Positions 13,279-24,231 of a stretch of DNA of 64,000 nt are shown piece by piece. Positions within the stretch are counted from its first letter, which is position 1. Every line of letters starts with the position of its first letter. The notes under the pieces were generated by a model. That model made no database searches. It saw nothing but the letters and a program-made list of their open reading frames with translations, and was not told the origin of the DNA. The DNA comes from Begonia masoniana (Eukaryota; Streptophyta; Magnoliopsida; Cucurbitales; Begoniaceae): the NCBI GenBank assembly GCA_022432975.1, contig CM039508.1, positions 46,589,646 to 46,653,645 on the forward strand, in the 5' to 3' direction. The translations under genes and the position numbers were made by a program.

Positions 13279-14445
13279 TCAACAGTTCGGTCCATTTTTT
13301 ATGAAGAAATTTGTACTCGTAATGAGATCTTCTTTCGTATTTTCATCATCACAATCTGATATATCCTCTGTGACATCATCTGTGTGTTTAGAGTTAGCAA
13401 CTAGAGCCACCTGGTTGTTCTGAAATTCATCCTCTTTTTCTGACTCATCCTCACTCCATGTCGTGTTAAGAGAATTTTTCTTTTTCTTTAGAGTATTAGC
13501 ACATTCTGCCTGAAAATGTCCAAAACCATCACATTCTCTGCACCGAATTCCTCTACTCTTGATAGGTTGATCAGAAATATGTTTTTCTTCTTTGTGCTTT
13601 TCATTGCTCGAAGAACCACTCTTGGTGTTCTTGACACTGGTCTTGACACCTTTGTTATTTCTTCCAAAACTCTTCATAAACCTACCAAAATTCTTAGATA
13701 ATAGTTCCAGAGATTCTACAAGGTCATCTTCACTATGATCACTTGAAATCTGTGTATCGGCTTTTAGGGAAACTCCTTTTACCTTCTTCATTTCGGTGTC
13801 AACTCCTAGATTCATTTCAAAAGTCCTAAGAGATCCCATTAATTCTTCTAGCTTCATTTTGGAAACATCCTTGGCTTCTTCAATAGCTGTGACTTTATAA
13901 GCGAAACGTGGAGGTAAAGATCGTAGAGCTTTCCTTACTAGTCTTTCTTCGGAAAATGTCTCACCAAGAGCAAATGCCTCATTGACAATGTCACATAATT
14001 TTGCATTAAATTCAGCAATACTTTCATCTTCATGCATTCTCAAATTTTCGAATCTTGTAGTGATCATCTGCATTTTGGATAATTTCACAGCCGATGTTCC
14101 TTCATATGTGATCTGAAGAATTTCCCAGACCCTTTTTGCTGACTCACACGTGGAGATAAGTCTGAACTGTGTAGGATCAACACCATTAAAAATAGCATTC
14201 AGAGCCTTTGAATTACTGTTGGCCATCGTATCTTCGAAAGAAGACCAATCTTCTTCAGCCTTGAGAGTTGTAACACCTTCTTTGTTTGTAGAGGTTGGAG
14301 GATCCCATCCTATCAAAATAGATTTCCAAGCTTTTTCATCGATAGCTTTGATAAAGGCCCTCATTCTAGCCTTCCAATAAGCATAGTTGCTCCCGTCTAA
14401 TAGAGGTGGGCGCATTGTTGAACCTCCTTCTTTCATAGAGTCCAT
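13279..14445 (-). CDS. Sirevirus unit 2 Gag
   Basis: This 388-codon Gag frame is nearly identical to 7792-8970, with the same N terminus, the same gag/UBN2 region and the knuckle C-R-E-C-D-G-F-G-H-F-Q-A-E-C. The last residues differ because single-base indels (near 13264, 13284 and 13318) shift the frame. These indels lie within 140 bases of the poly(T) edge and are suspect. The next gag segment is cut off by the poly(T). Confidence 0.82.
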   Translation of the reverse strand: MDSMKEGGSTMRPPLLDGSNYAYWKARMRAFIKAIDEKAWKSILIGWDPPTSTNKEGVTTLKAEEDWSSFEDTMANSNSKALNAIFNGVDPTQFRLISTCESAKRVWEILQITYEGTSAVKLSKMQMITTRFENLRMHEDESIAEFNAKLCDIVNEAFALGETFSEERLVRKALRSLPPRFAYKVTAIEEAKDVSKMKLEELMGSLRTFEMNLGVDTEMKKVKGVSLKADTQISSDHSEDDLVESLELLSKNFGRFMKSFGRNNKGVKTSVKNTKSGSSSNEKHKEEKHISDQPIKSRGIRCRECDGFGHFQAECANTLKKKKNSLNTTWSEDESEKEDEFQNNQVALVANSKHTDDVTEDISDCDDENTKEDLITSTNFFIKNGPNC

Positions 14446-14503
14446 TGCAAGAATAACACACGATCAAATCCCGCGGATCCCGCTTAAGAAACAGTAGCGT
14501 CCT

Positions 14504-14517
14504 GCTCTGATACGAAT
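14504..14517 (-). promoter_or_regulatory. Primer-binding site of Sirevirus unit 2, mutated
   Basis: It has the same ATTCGTATCAGAGC as unit 1, directly next to LTR-c. Sharing this change supports a common origin of the two units. Confidence 0.8.
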
Positions 14518-15661
14518 TGAAATCGTGATTAGTTACGTTGGTGTCGTAACACTGATCGTGACACCAATAGTAAACAGCAATAATGGACAAAATAAAATGC
14601 GTAAAGTAAGGAGACACGAAATTGTTAACGCAGTTCGGCAACCAGCCTTCGTCTGCGGGGCCACGCCCAGAATTAAAAACATTTCAATGAGTTTACAAAA
14701 TTGCAAGACAACCGGACTTATACAAATAAAGACTCCCTCTTATCTTTGTCGCCGTCTCTAGCTAACTTCCTCAAGAAAACTGTTTTTGCGAGATCCCCTC
14801 GACTTTAGATCGACCTCTCCCGAGATCTAAATGCGACAAGCTCCCCTTGTCGATATTGACTCCTCCCGGAATCCGTGTATGGCAAGATCCCCTTACCCAC
14901 GATCAGAGTGACAAGCTCCCCTTGTCAATTAATAGAACTCCTCCTGAGACTGATCTTTAATGAAGAATAAAATAGGATTGCGCCTATGACACCGCTTGTG
15001 ACACCAATCGTTATTATAGGACGCAACCAACCACCACACTCGTATAACAATGAAATCCAACAGCAACAGAGGTAGAGTGTAGACAACAATCTCACAGAGA
15101 TCGAAACAACCAAAAACACACTCACTCGCAGAAGCAAGAGAGGAAAGAAAACCGGCGGCTCACGACACAAGAAATATATGAGAGAATACTAATAATCCGC
15201 CTACCTCTTCTGTGAAAGGTTTATGCTTAAATATATTCGCAGCAGGTTGTCGTTCCATAATAGAAAGCACAGCATAAGGAAACTCAATCTGAAAAATCAA
15301 ACTCGTGACACCCTTTGCGACACATATGGAAAGTACCAAAATAAAAACATACTTGGAACCCAGAATAGATGGATCACGATTCTTGCTCTGTGTAATGATA
15401 TCCAGAATTCATAAACTTTAAATCAACCTTCCACAGATAAATATAATTGATAACTTGATTTCCAAGTAACTTTCCAAATAACTAACTTTCCTTATTTTTC
15501 AAGGTTACCAAAAACAAATATTCTGCATAGTTTTGGTAACACAATCTCCAATAAATCTATATGCTTTGCAACTGAATAATATAGCAATCTATATTTAATT
15601 TTCAAGATAAATTAAATTATTTTGCCAAACAAATATATGCCAACACAAATAAACATTAACA
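14518..15661 (-). repeat. Sirevirus LTR-c (5' LTR of unit 2)
   Basis: It is near-identical to LTR-a and LTR-b but lacks 23 bases around 14940. That loss joins the left arm of one leader stem-loop to the right arm of the next; the two loops share CTCC, which suggests slippage between them. Its outer edge abuts the right GCATC duplication. Confidence 0.87.
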
Positions 15662-15666
15662 GCATC
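15662..15666. repeat. Target-site duplication GCATC, right copy
   Basis: It matches 4149-4153 exactly. Confidence 0.85.
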
Positions 15667-16303
15667 ACCTTGCCTGACTGTACCACCTATGCGCTCGCTT
15701 CGGTTTAAGGCACCTGCTTAAGACAGCCAGCTCGTTTTCCAATCCTGGAGTATTTCCATGGAAGAAAAACGACGATCCTTGGATTTTTATATCTGCACTT
15801 CCAATTCCTCCGATCCCACTGATGAGATTCTTACAACTGTCGTTATTCAACCCTCCAGAATCCGCTTCCATCGTCTTATTCGGTTCTTTCTTCGACTGAT
15901 CAGTTTTCTCAAGATCGTCATCTCCAAATGACGGAGTGAAAAAGTCGACCATCTCGCATGCTTTGTCAGCGTCTTCTAGTTTCGAACTCACTTTCGGCCA
16001 TAGAATATATTCCATAAACTTTTCAAGAAACGTTATCATCTCGCTTAAATCGTCACCGGCTACAACTTTTCTTTAGCTACTTTGATAATCCTCATTCATC
16101 TTTTCCACGTTTTTCAACAGTTGAGTTTTGCTCTTCAACTTCTTCCGCTTTAAAAACCTCCGCACATCCACGCTTTGGCTGTTCAACTCTTTAACTTTTT
16201 GTTTCAAATAGTTGATTTCTTCATGAAACCAATAATGGATTTGATTTATCAGAGCACGAGCACCTGCAACTCCTTCCATCATCGCACTGCAACAACAACC
16301 CAC
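15667..16303 (-). pseudogene. Uncharacterised broken ORF, coiled coil, 10-residue repeats at its end
   Basis: Two in-frame pieces (16303-16073 and 16072-15665) are separated by one TAA. The first piece has a lysine- and leucine-rich stretch likely to form a coiled coil. The second is acidic and polar, with F-F-T-P-S-F-G and K-K-E-P-N-K-T, and ends in the first 10-residue repeats that continue beyond the Sirevirus at 4148. A likely splice acceptor (tgttgttgcag on the minus strand) precedes the first piece near 16290. It lies downstream of the CNL pseudogene on the same strand, but I see no NB-ARC or LRR sequence in it. I do not recognise the family. Confidence 0.4.
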
Positions 16304-16807
16304 AGATGTTATCGTTTGAGGCGTATTTCTGCCAGTGGTTAAATTTAAAGATCTTAGAACAGATCTAGCAGAAGTCTTACCTTATGAACCGATTCAGCTG
16401 ATTCAAAGAGTTTTCCCGTTGAAACCCATGATCTTCCCACTCTTAAAAAACGAGAACCTAAAATGCTGATGAAATTACCAAGTAAAATTTCGAATTATTT
16501 TATTAGATTTTGACCACTTGAATGGGTTTCTTATCCATGATTTCACGCTAACTCGAGAAGTCGTAATGTGACTGCTTCTATATGAAGATTCACGCGTAGG
16601 GAAAGACTAGGCCTCAAGGTGCTTGCTACAAGTGTTGCAAAGTCTATCGCAACTTCTACATCTTTTCTAACGCAGTTTTGTGGGAAGCTCAATTTGAATG
16701 ATTCGCAAGATCGAGTTCTTCAGTGTAAATTTATTGTATCAATGGACTTGGTTTTATTATACATATTCCTCGCTATTCATCATCAGACCACTTTTGTTTC
16801 TCAACCG
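16304..16807. other. Spacer between CNL pseudogene and broken ORF, no gene seen
   Basis: I recognise no coding region. Part of it may be the 3' flank of the CNL copy or an intron leading to the acceptor near 16290. Confidence 0.4.
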
Positions 16808-17397
16808 TAATCAAACTCTTAGATTTTGGAGGGTCCCACTCCAAATATTGAACCCATGTTTCTTCCTCGCCGAGGAAGCAAAATCTCGGAAATGATCGGT
16901 GTTGGCTATGCAAGTCGAACGGCATTCGCTTCAGCATGGGGCATCCCGATATCCTTATAGCTTAGAGAGAAGCAAAATGAATGACTTGGTTACGTCTGCA
17001 AAGGCTCTTCAAGTTTAGTAAATCAATCAATTCCAAAACTTTTAAACTAGGAAGAGAAAATTCTGCAAGAAGTTTGCTTTCTTCTCTTTCAACACTTTCC
17101 CCACTCTCAGCTCCTACCATTTCTTCCAAACTAACGCAGCTCGTGACACTTATTTATTCCAAACAAATTCTGCAGATTGGACATACTTTCTAGAGTTAAA
17201 TGCTCAAGGTTGTGAAGAGGAGAAGAGAGCAATTCACATAAACTAATCACATCTTCATCGGGTCTAATTTTCAGCCGCTGAATGTCACTGGGTAGCTTTG
17301 GGAATTTGCTTCCGCACGTTCTTGCGCTGTCTTTGATTATTTTGTATCCAAAACAGACATATTTTTCAGCAAAGTAATTAACCTTATCAATCGAGCC
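16808..17397 (-). pseudogene. CNL resistance gene pseudogene, C-terminal LRR part
   Basis: On the minus strand the frames read LRR sequence: L-H-N-L-E-H-L-T-L, then a shifted frame with S-L-P-S-L-K-V-L-E-L, and finally a tail with M-L-K-R-M-P and Y-L-E-W-D-P-P-K-S-K. That tail matches the usual end of RPS5/RPS2-like proteins (K-R-M-P...E-W-D...A-K). At least one frameshift and a stop break it. It is the continuation of 27240-27566, separated by the Sirevirus at 17398-27239. With 28339-29857 these pieces form one CNL gene copy spread over 13 kb. Confidence 0.75.
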
Positions 17398-18547
17398 TGA
17401 AATCGTGATTAGATATGTGGTGTCGTAACACTGCTTGTGACACCAACAGTAAACAGCAATAATGAACAATAAAGAAATGCGTAAAGAAGGAGACACAAGA
17501 TTGGTAACGCAGTTCGGCAAATTGTCTACGTCTGCGGGGCCACGCCCAGATTTAAAAACATTTCAGAGAGTTCACAAAGTTACAAGACAACCGAGCTTAT
17601 ACAAATAAAGACTCCCTCTTATCTTTGTCGCCGTCTCTCACTAACTTCCTCAAAGAAACTGTTTTTGCAAGCTCCCCTCGAATTTGAGACGATCCCTCCC
17701 GAGATCTAAATGCGACAAGCTCCCCTTGTCGATAATGACTTCTCTCAGAATCCGTGTATGGCAAGATCCCCTTGCTCACGATTAGAAAGACAAACTCCCC
17801 TTTGTCAATCAATAGAACTCCTCCGTGAAGTCTCCTCCCGAGACTGATCTTCAATGAATAATAAAGAAGAGCACTCCTATGACACCGCTTGTGACACCAA
17901 TCGTTGTCTTAGGATGCACACCACTACACTCGTTGAACAATGAAAGCCACCAAAGGTAAAGTGTGGAAAACAGTCAACAGAGACTGAAACAATCAATAAC
18001 AACCTAAAACGTAGAAACGTGAGGGAGGAAAATAATAACGATTTGCGGCACAAGAAATATTAGAGAGTAATCAATAATCCGCGCACGTCTTCTGTGAAGG
18101 GTAGATGCTTAAATAAATCTGCAACAGATTTTCATTCCAAAACAAAAAGCACAGAATAAGGAAACCGCAATCACAAAATCTAGATTCGTGACACCCTTTG
18201 CGACTCATATGGAAAGTACCAGAATATAACATATTTGGATCCTTGAATAGTTGGATGACGAATCTTGCTCTGTGTTATGATATATAGAATTCATAAACTT
18301 CAAATCGGCCTTTCATAAATAAATATAATTGATAACTTGATTTCCAAGTAACTAGCTTTTCTTTTTTTTTTTCAAGGTTACCAAAACCAAATATTCTGCA
18401 TAGTTTTGGTATCATAATCTCCACAAAATCTGTCTGCATTGCAACTGAATAATACTGCAATCTTTATTTAATTTTCAAGATAATCAAAGTAAATACTTTA
18501 ATTAATTTTGCCAAACAAATCTATGCCAACACATATTTACATTAACA
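17398..18547 (-). repeat. Sirevirus 3' LTR
   Basis: It starts on the element strand with TGTTAATG at 18547 and has the leader stem-loop run near 17668-17850. One stem reads GACAAA/TTTGTC where the other LTRs have GACAAG/CTTGTC, so pairing is kept although the sequence changed. It differs noticeably from the partner LTR, suggesting an older insertion than 4154-15661. Confidence 0.86.
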
Positions 18548-18934
18548 ATCTCCCCCTTTAGCATTTTTTGGCAAAAACAAGAACTCCCCCTGAATGCTAG
18601 ATGTAGGATCATAAAAGCTCCCCCTTAATACTTGCAATAGTAGATCAATGCACAAAACACTATTCATGACATGCACATCATATCCCAGCAATCAGTGTAA
18701 AAGATAACAGAAATTACTCCCCCTTTTTGCCATAAAAGGACAAAAAGATAACAGAAGACCATATATCCAGAGCATCATAAAAAGAATCCATAAGCAAAAG
18801 GAGATATCCAGCAGCAAAAGAAAAAGAAATATCCAGCATCGAATGAAAACATCTAGCAGCAAAAGAGAAAATGCAGCAACAAATGAAAATTGTTTAAACA
18901 ACACATAATGACAAACCCGGATGCTGATAGCTGC
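18548..18934 (-). promoter_or_regulatory. Multiple polypurine tracts and 3' spacer
   Basis: C-rich tracts on the plus strand near 18549-18560, 18582-18591, 18617-18628 and 18716-18729 repeat the Sirevirus arrangement seen at 5321-5490, again with TTTTTTGGCAAAA between the first two. The rest is purine-rich spacer up to the extra ORF. Confidence 0.72.
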
Positions 18935-20758
18935 TCATTTTTGAGTGGCATGAGTTGTTGTTGCTGCAGTCATGACATCAGAGGTGACACCATGTAGATC
19001 AGTATCAGAAGTTGTAAAGGGAACCTGAGTTTCTGCATTAGCAAATTCTTCAATCGACTCATCAATTTCTTCAGTTGATGCAGCAGTAGCTGGAACATCT
19101 TTAGTGGAGTCAGCAGCAGCTTGAACATTTTTTGCAGTCCTTTGTTGTTCAAAAATATCACAAACAGAATCATCTGTAGAAATTTTTCCTTCTAGGTTGT
19201 CAATCAAACCGATAATTTCTTTCCTTCTCTTCTCAGTCAATACTTGCTGATCATTTAAAAAATGTAACTCATCTTTCAGCACTTTCAGGTTGCGAGAAAA
19301 TAAAGCAGCATGAACAAGAGTTGAAATTTGGGCAGCAGCATCTTTCAGATCATTTATGTGGTCACCTTCAAACAGATTAGGACGAATTCTGATCTCCTCT
19401 TTATCTAAATCAAAAACTTCTTTGCCCCTGATGACCGATTTTTGAGATGATATCAACCCATAGATTAACCTAGGGAATGGAAGGGCAGTCCTTTCATTCT
19501 TACAGTCTGCATGCTTTACTATTTGCTCAAACATAAATTGTCCAACATCAAATGAAATGTAGTTCCCTATTTTAAATAACAAAGCTGCCATATATTTATT
19601 TACCCCTGTTCCATGAGAGGTAGGAAGCCAGTTCCTCATGGCTATCTTGTGTAAAATGGCATACTTCACAGTGAGTTGAGAAGCAGGGAAGTCCTTGCCA
19701 CGGGGCCAAACACACCTAACACCTCCCGTGACATCGGATATTATCTTGTCAAAATTAGGGGAAAACTCCACAGAATCATCGCCATAACTGTATAAATAAG
19801 TGTTGATGGCTGTGAGAGAGAACTCAAACAGGTGTCCCCGTACAAACACATGACCATAATTTGGATGATCAAGATCTCCCACGTGGGAATCTAAGTTGCA
19901 ATAAAATTCTTGGACAACTTTTAAAAGAAAAGGCTTTAAACCTCTAATAGTTTTGCTCAACCCTTGGCTGGTGAGCAAATCCACAATACCCTGACAGTTT
20001 TTAAAATCTCCTTCGTGAATGTTTCTTTCGGACCACACAATCCTTTTTGAGACCCGAGGCCACAATCCAGCACAATAGTCAGACTTAAAATAATCACATA
20101 CAGCAGAAGGATCAGGTGATTTACTTGTTCTTGGACTTGTGCGAGAGGGAACAGTAACCTTTCTTCTTTTGGACCTTTTCTGAGAGCAAACGGAAGATTT
20201 TGTTGTAGGACTAGACTTTACTGGAGACTTGGTTCGAGAGCGAGTGAGTCTACTAGTTACAGGAACCGATTTTTCTTTCTTGGGTTTGGAAATTATTTTT
20301 TTAGTAGATTCGGGGGCAGAAATTTCGAGAATAACATCATCCTCAGAAGGGACAACTTCTACCTTTTCTTCTACCCAATCCTCATCAGAAGATTCAACGT
20401 TCCTTTTCATTTGAGCCTTTTTCTTCTTCGATACTTGAGAAACTTTAGAAGAATCTGGAGCTTTGGGAGGACCAACACTGACATTTGATAGAGGTCCAGT
20501 TAAAAAATTGAAGCGAGTTCTTACACCGAAAGGATTTACCTGCTGAATCGGAACTGCTTCCACCACAACTCTAGACAAATCAGCTTCAGAATGAGGAGAC
20601 CCCATAATAGGAGCAAGCGTTGGTGACTTCCCTTGTGACATTTTCGAGAGTCTTTCTGAGAAGAGTTCTGAAATCCCTAACCTTTTGTGAGAGAGAAACT
20701 GAGAGTAGTGATCGGAAGAGAGAGAAGTCCGTGTGAAGGAAATATGGAAATAAACCAT
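18935..20758 (-). CDS. Intact extra ORF (putative plant transposon protein-like) of Sirevirus
   Basis: This open frame of 607 codons lies between pol and the 3' LTR, the place of the so-called envelope-like or additional ORF in some Sireviruses. The likely start is the second Met (M-S-Q-G-K-S-P, codon 40, base 20641), because the first 39 codons look like leader. Residues about 110-220 are rich in Lys, Arg, Ser and Pro with K-R-S-K-R-R-K, a plausible nuclear signal. Residues about 225-470 form a globular domain with E-F-Y-C-N-L, V-F-V-R-G and L-P-F-P-R-L-I-Y-G-L-I, which I associate with the Pfam 'putative plant transposon protein' domain. The acidic C terminus has a possible short coiled coil. 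I see no signal peptide or membrane helix, so envelope function is not supported. Units 1 and 2 keep only its C terminus. Confidence 0.75.
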   Translation of the reverse strand: MVYFHISFTRTSLSSDHYSQFLSHKRLGISELFSERLSKMSQGKSPTLAPIMGSPHSEADLSRVVVEAVPIQQVNPFGVRTRFNFLTGPLSNVSVGPPKAPDSSKVSQVSKKKKAQMKRNVESSDEDWVEEKVEVVPSEDDVILEISAPESTKKIISKPKKEKSVPVTSRLTRSRTKSPVKSSPTTKSSVCSQKRSKRRKVTVPSRTSPRTSKSPDPSAVCDYFKSDYCAGLWPRVSKRIVWSERNIHEGDFKNCQGIVDLLTSQGLSKTIRGLKPFLLKVVQEFYCNLDSHVGDLDHPNYGHVFVRGHLFEFSLTAINTYLYSYGDDSVEFSPNFDKIISDVTGGVRCVWPRGKDFPASQLTVKYAILHKIAMRNWLPTSHGTGVNKYMAALLFKIGNYISFDVGQFMFEQIVKHADCKNERTALPFPRLIYGLISSQKSVIRGKEVFDLDKEEIRIRPNLFEGDHINDLKDAAAQISTLVHAALFSRNLKVLKDELHFLNDQQVLTEKRRKEIIGLIDNLEGKISTDDSVCDIFEQQRTAKNVQAAADSTKDVPATAASTEEIDESIEEFANAETQVPFTTSDTDLHGVTSDVMTAATTTHATQK

Positions 20759-21151
20759 AAACCATATTTAATAATTCCAGAGAAGTCTTCTAATTTCCAT
20801 GAAAATCCAAAATCTTCAAATAAGTTGAAAATAATCTCAAGAATCAATCACGATCAAATTTCACCACTATCTCTCTAAAAATGGAAGTATTATCTCAAAA
20901 GTCCTATAAGGTCTGCGAAAATCTTCATGAAAATAAATCATAAACCCTTACTCATATTTGAAAATAAACCCAGTTTTTCACGGAATCAGCCGAAATCTTC
21001 ATGATAGATCATGTGTCATGTAATAAATTGTAGACTATAATCGAAAAAATATTAGCTAATAAAGAATCGCCTAAAACACGTGGCGAAAATACTAACATTT
21101 TTTTTTTTAAATTATGAAAGCAAATAAAAACTTACAACCAGAGATATTTCT
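20759..21151 (-). other. Spacer between pol and extra ORF
   Basis: This is AT-rich sequence, related to 5960-6540 and 10848-11428, with no coding evidence. It may hold the leader by which the extra ORF is expressed, but no splice or promoter signal is certain. Confidence 0.5.
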
Positions 21152-21610
21152 TCACATGACACAGAGGCCTAGGGCAGACCTTAATTCTTCAAATCTTACA
21201 CCATCCAAAGCTTTGGTGAAGATATCTGCAATTTGTTTTTTCATCACCATATGCTCCAAAGTAATAATTTTTTCTTCCACAAGAGATTTAATAAAATGAT
21301 GTCGAATATCTATATGCTTAGTCCGAGAATGCTGAACCGGATTCTTGGAAATATTGATGGCGCTCATATTGTCACAATAGAGTGTCATGACATCCTGCGT
21401 GACACCGTAATTTTTCAACATTTGTTTAATCCAGAGAAGCTGTAGACAGAGAGATTGAGTTTTGCTTCTTGCTGAACCAAGACACCAAGTTATGTCCCAA
21501 ATAAAAGCATCCACCGGAGGTACTTTTTCAATCATCCAAACTCCCAGCCCAGTCAGCATCACAATAATCAACAAGATTTGCATTAGTATCAAATGAATAC
21601 CAAATCCCAT
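21152..21610 (-). pseudogene. Sirevirus RNase H remnant
   Basis: It contains L-W-I-K-Q-M-L, C-D-N-M-S-A-I-N-I-S-K-N-P-V-Q-H-S-R-T-K-H-I-D-I and the C terminus ending L-G-L-C-V-M, all typical of Copia RNase H. It lies in a different frame from RT, and the usual A-E-A-E-Y segment is missing between Q-S-L and L-Q-L-L-W, so the RNase H is damaged by both a frameshift and a small deletion. Confidence 0.85.
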
Positions 21611-22601
21611 AGTCAGCCGTCCCGCTAATATATTTAAGTATCCGCTTGACTGATATTAAATGTGATTCTCGGGGATTTGCTTGAAAACGAGCACACACTC
21701 CAACACTATAGCAAATATTCGGCCGACTAGCAGTTAAATACAGGAGACTGCCAATCATGCTTCTATATAATCTAGCATCCACAGAAATTCCTTTCTCGTC
21801 TTTGGAAATTTTCTCATGTGTCCCGAGCGGTGTTCTATTCGGACGAGCATTCTCCAACTTGAATCGTTTCAACAATTGTTTAGCATACTTGCTTTGAGAA
21901 ATGAAGATACCATTATGACCTTGCTGAATCTGAAAACCAAGAAAGTAACTCAGTTCGCCTACCATGCTCATTTCAAATTCACCGGTCATTTGAGCAATAA
22001 ATGCATTCACCATGTCTTGTGACACCGAACCAAACATTATATCATCAACATAGATTTGGGCGAGTAAAAATTGACTTCTTTCACGACGAATGAAAAGGGT
22101 TTTATCTACTCCCCCTCGCTCATATCTCTTTGACAATAAATACACAGTGAGTCTTTCATACCATGCCCGAGGAGCTTGTTTGAGCCCGTATAACGCCTTT
22201 TTCAATTTGTCGACATACTCGGGATGATGAGGATCTTCAAAACCCTTTGGTTGAGCAACATGCACTTCTTCATTAATAATACCATTTAGGAAGGCACTCT
22301 TCACGTCCATTTGATATAATTTGAACCTCATAACACATGCCGTGGCTAATAATAGACAAATAGACTCAAGGCGAGCAACCGGAGCAAAAGTTTCATCAAA
22401 ATCAACACCTTCAATCTGAGCATATCCCTGAGCAACTAATCGAGCCTTGTTCCGGGTAATATTACCAACCTCATCACTTTTATTCTTATATATCCACTTG
22501 GTACCAATGACATTCACATCGAGGGGCATGATACCAAGTTCAAACTTGATTTCGTTCGAATTGATCAAGTTCCTCTTGCATAGCACCAATCCAATATTCA
22601 T
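21528..22601 (-). pseudogene. Sirevirus reverse transcriptase
   Basis: The Copia RT runs from G-T-K-W-I-Y-K-N-K through A-R-L-V-A-Q-G-Y, F-A-P-V-A-R, M-D-V-K-S-A-F-L-N-G, Y-G-L-K-Q-A-P-R-A-W-Y and the catalytic Y-V-D-D to C-D-A-D-W-A-G. This block is open from end to end, but a frameshift near 22560 breaks it from the integrase C-terminal region and another near 21540 breaks it from RNase H. The frame's own start at 22601 is therefore artificial. Confidence 0.88.
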
Positions 22602-23247
22602 CCAACAAGGCCTCTTTCACATTTTTGGGCTTAATGGATGATGTAAAGCAAGCAAATTGAATCATTTCACGATAATTGACTCTCGGTTTGTCCCTGGTTC
22701 GAACACCATCATTTAGACCTCCAATAATTTCATCTGCAGAATAATTTTTCTGGACACGTGTGGATGGTTGTCGTTGATTCGAGGTAGTTACTTCATCAAT
22801 TTGTGCATCCTGGTCCGTGACACTACTCGTGACATCGCCTGTAATACTGGTTGAAACACCGAGTTGTTCATCGTTTGAGATATTAGTTACGTCTTCTATG
22901 AGAGTATCAGTAGTTTCTAGAGAATCAACCACTTGAACATTTGCAGATTCCACGACATTTCGCATATTTTTATTGTATACTCGATAAGCACGGCTATTTG
23001 TGGCATAACCCAAGAAAATAGCTTCATCACTCTTGGGGTCTAGTTTCCCCCTATGTTCCCTGTCATTCAATACATAGCAAGTACTACCGAAAGGATGAAA
23101 GTAATTAAGATTTGAAATTTTACCTTTCCATATCTCGTAGGGTATCATTGAAGTGTCTCCACGAAGATACACTCGATTGATAGTATAACATGCAGTGTTC
23201 ATAGATTCAGCCCAGAATTTTTGTGAAATATTCTTCTCATGTAACAT
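22540..23247 (-). pseudogene. Sirevirus integrase C-terminal part and linker
   Basis: It continues the integrase after a nonsense codon at 23251 and reads K-F-W-A-E-S-M-N-T-A-C-Y-T-I-N-R, Y-E-I-W-K-G, F-L-G-Y, then a variable linker, ending at E-L-D-Q-F-E-R-N-Q before the frameshift into RT. Confidence 0.83.
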
Positions 23248-23250
23248 TAC

Positions 23251-24231
23251 TCATGGCATCTCCGCAATAGTTCGATTTTTTCTTTCGACCACTCCATTTT
23301 GTTGAGGAGTTTTAGGCGCTGAGAATTCATGAAATATTCCAAGCTGATTACAGTAATTTGAGAATTCAGAGTTTTCAAATTCCCTTCCATGATCACTGCG
23401 GATGCGAATAATCTTCATAATGATACTATCTTTTTCACGTTGGAGACGGATACACAAAGATTTGAAATCTTTAAAGGTGCCAGATTTTTCTCTAAGAAAT
23501 TCCACCCATGTGTACCGAGAGAAATCATCCACAGTAACATAAACATATCGTTTACCTCCAATATTTTCCACAGCCATTGGACCCATTAGATCCATGTGAA
23601 GTAGCTCAAGTACACGAGTTGTTGCTGGTGTCGACAACACTGGATGTGACACCTTGGTTTGCTTCCCAATTTGACATGGTCCACATATTCTTCCTTCATC
23701 GAAATTCATCTTGGGAACCCCACGGACTGCTCCCTTTGATATAATCAGCTTTAGCATTCGATCATTGACATGTCCCAACTTTCTATGCCATAAAATAGGA
23801 TCTTCCATGCTTGAACGAAAACAAGTCAAAGATGAGTAGATAAGATAACAATTGTCAGAAGATCTTAATCCCTCCATGATGCAATTTCTGTCATGATCGG
23901 ACACCACGGACTTTCCACTAGTGAATTGAACATTTAGATCTTGATCACATAGTTGACTAATACTAATTAAATTAGCCCTTAAACCATCAACCAGAAGAAC
24001 ATTTTCTAATTTTGGTAGTCCTGGAACATTTAGTGTACCTCTTCCCATAACACTAGACCTGACACCGTTGCCAAAAGTCACTTTTCCCACGCTTTCAGAT
24101 ACGATGTCCTTCAAGAACTTCTTTTCACCAGTCATGTGTCTAGAGCAGCCACTGTCAAAGTACCAAGCATTGGTTGTAGTGGCCTTTAGAGAGATTTGCG
24201 TAGCATTACATGTCAAATTTGATTTAATCAC
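23251..24231 (-). pseudogene. Sirevirus protease, GAG-pre-integrase and integrase core
   Basis: This open block carries the protease motif W-Y-F-D-S-G-C-S-R-H-M, the pre-integrase L-W-H-R-K-L-G-H, the zinc-binding C-G-P-C-Q-I-G-K-Q, and the catalytic D of H-M-D-L-M-G-P, D of I-R-S-D-H-G-R-E-F and E of Q-Q-N-G-V-V-E-R-K-N-R. Stops bound it: one before V-I-K-S-N at 24232 and TGA at 23251 where Arg (CGA) is usual. Confidence 0.87.

Noticed and set aside
18935..20758. Retroviral envelope protein
   Set aside because: No signal peptide, membrane anchor or cleavage site is visible; only its place in the element recalls env.
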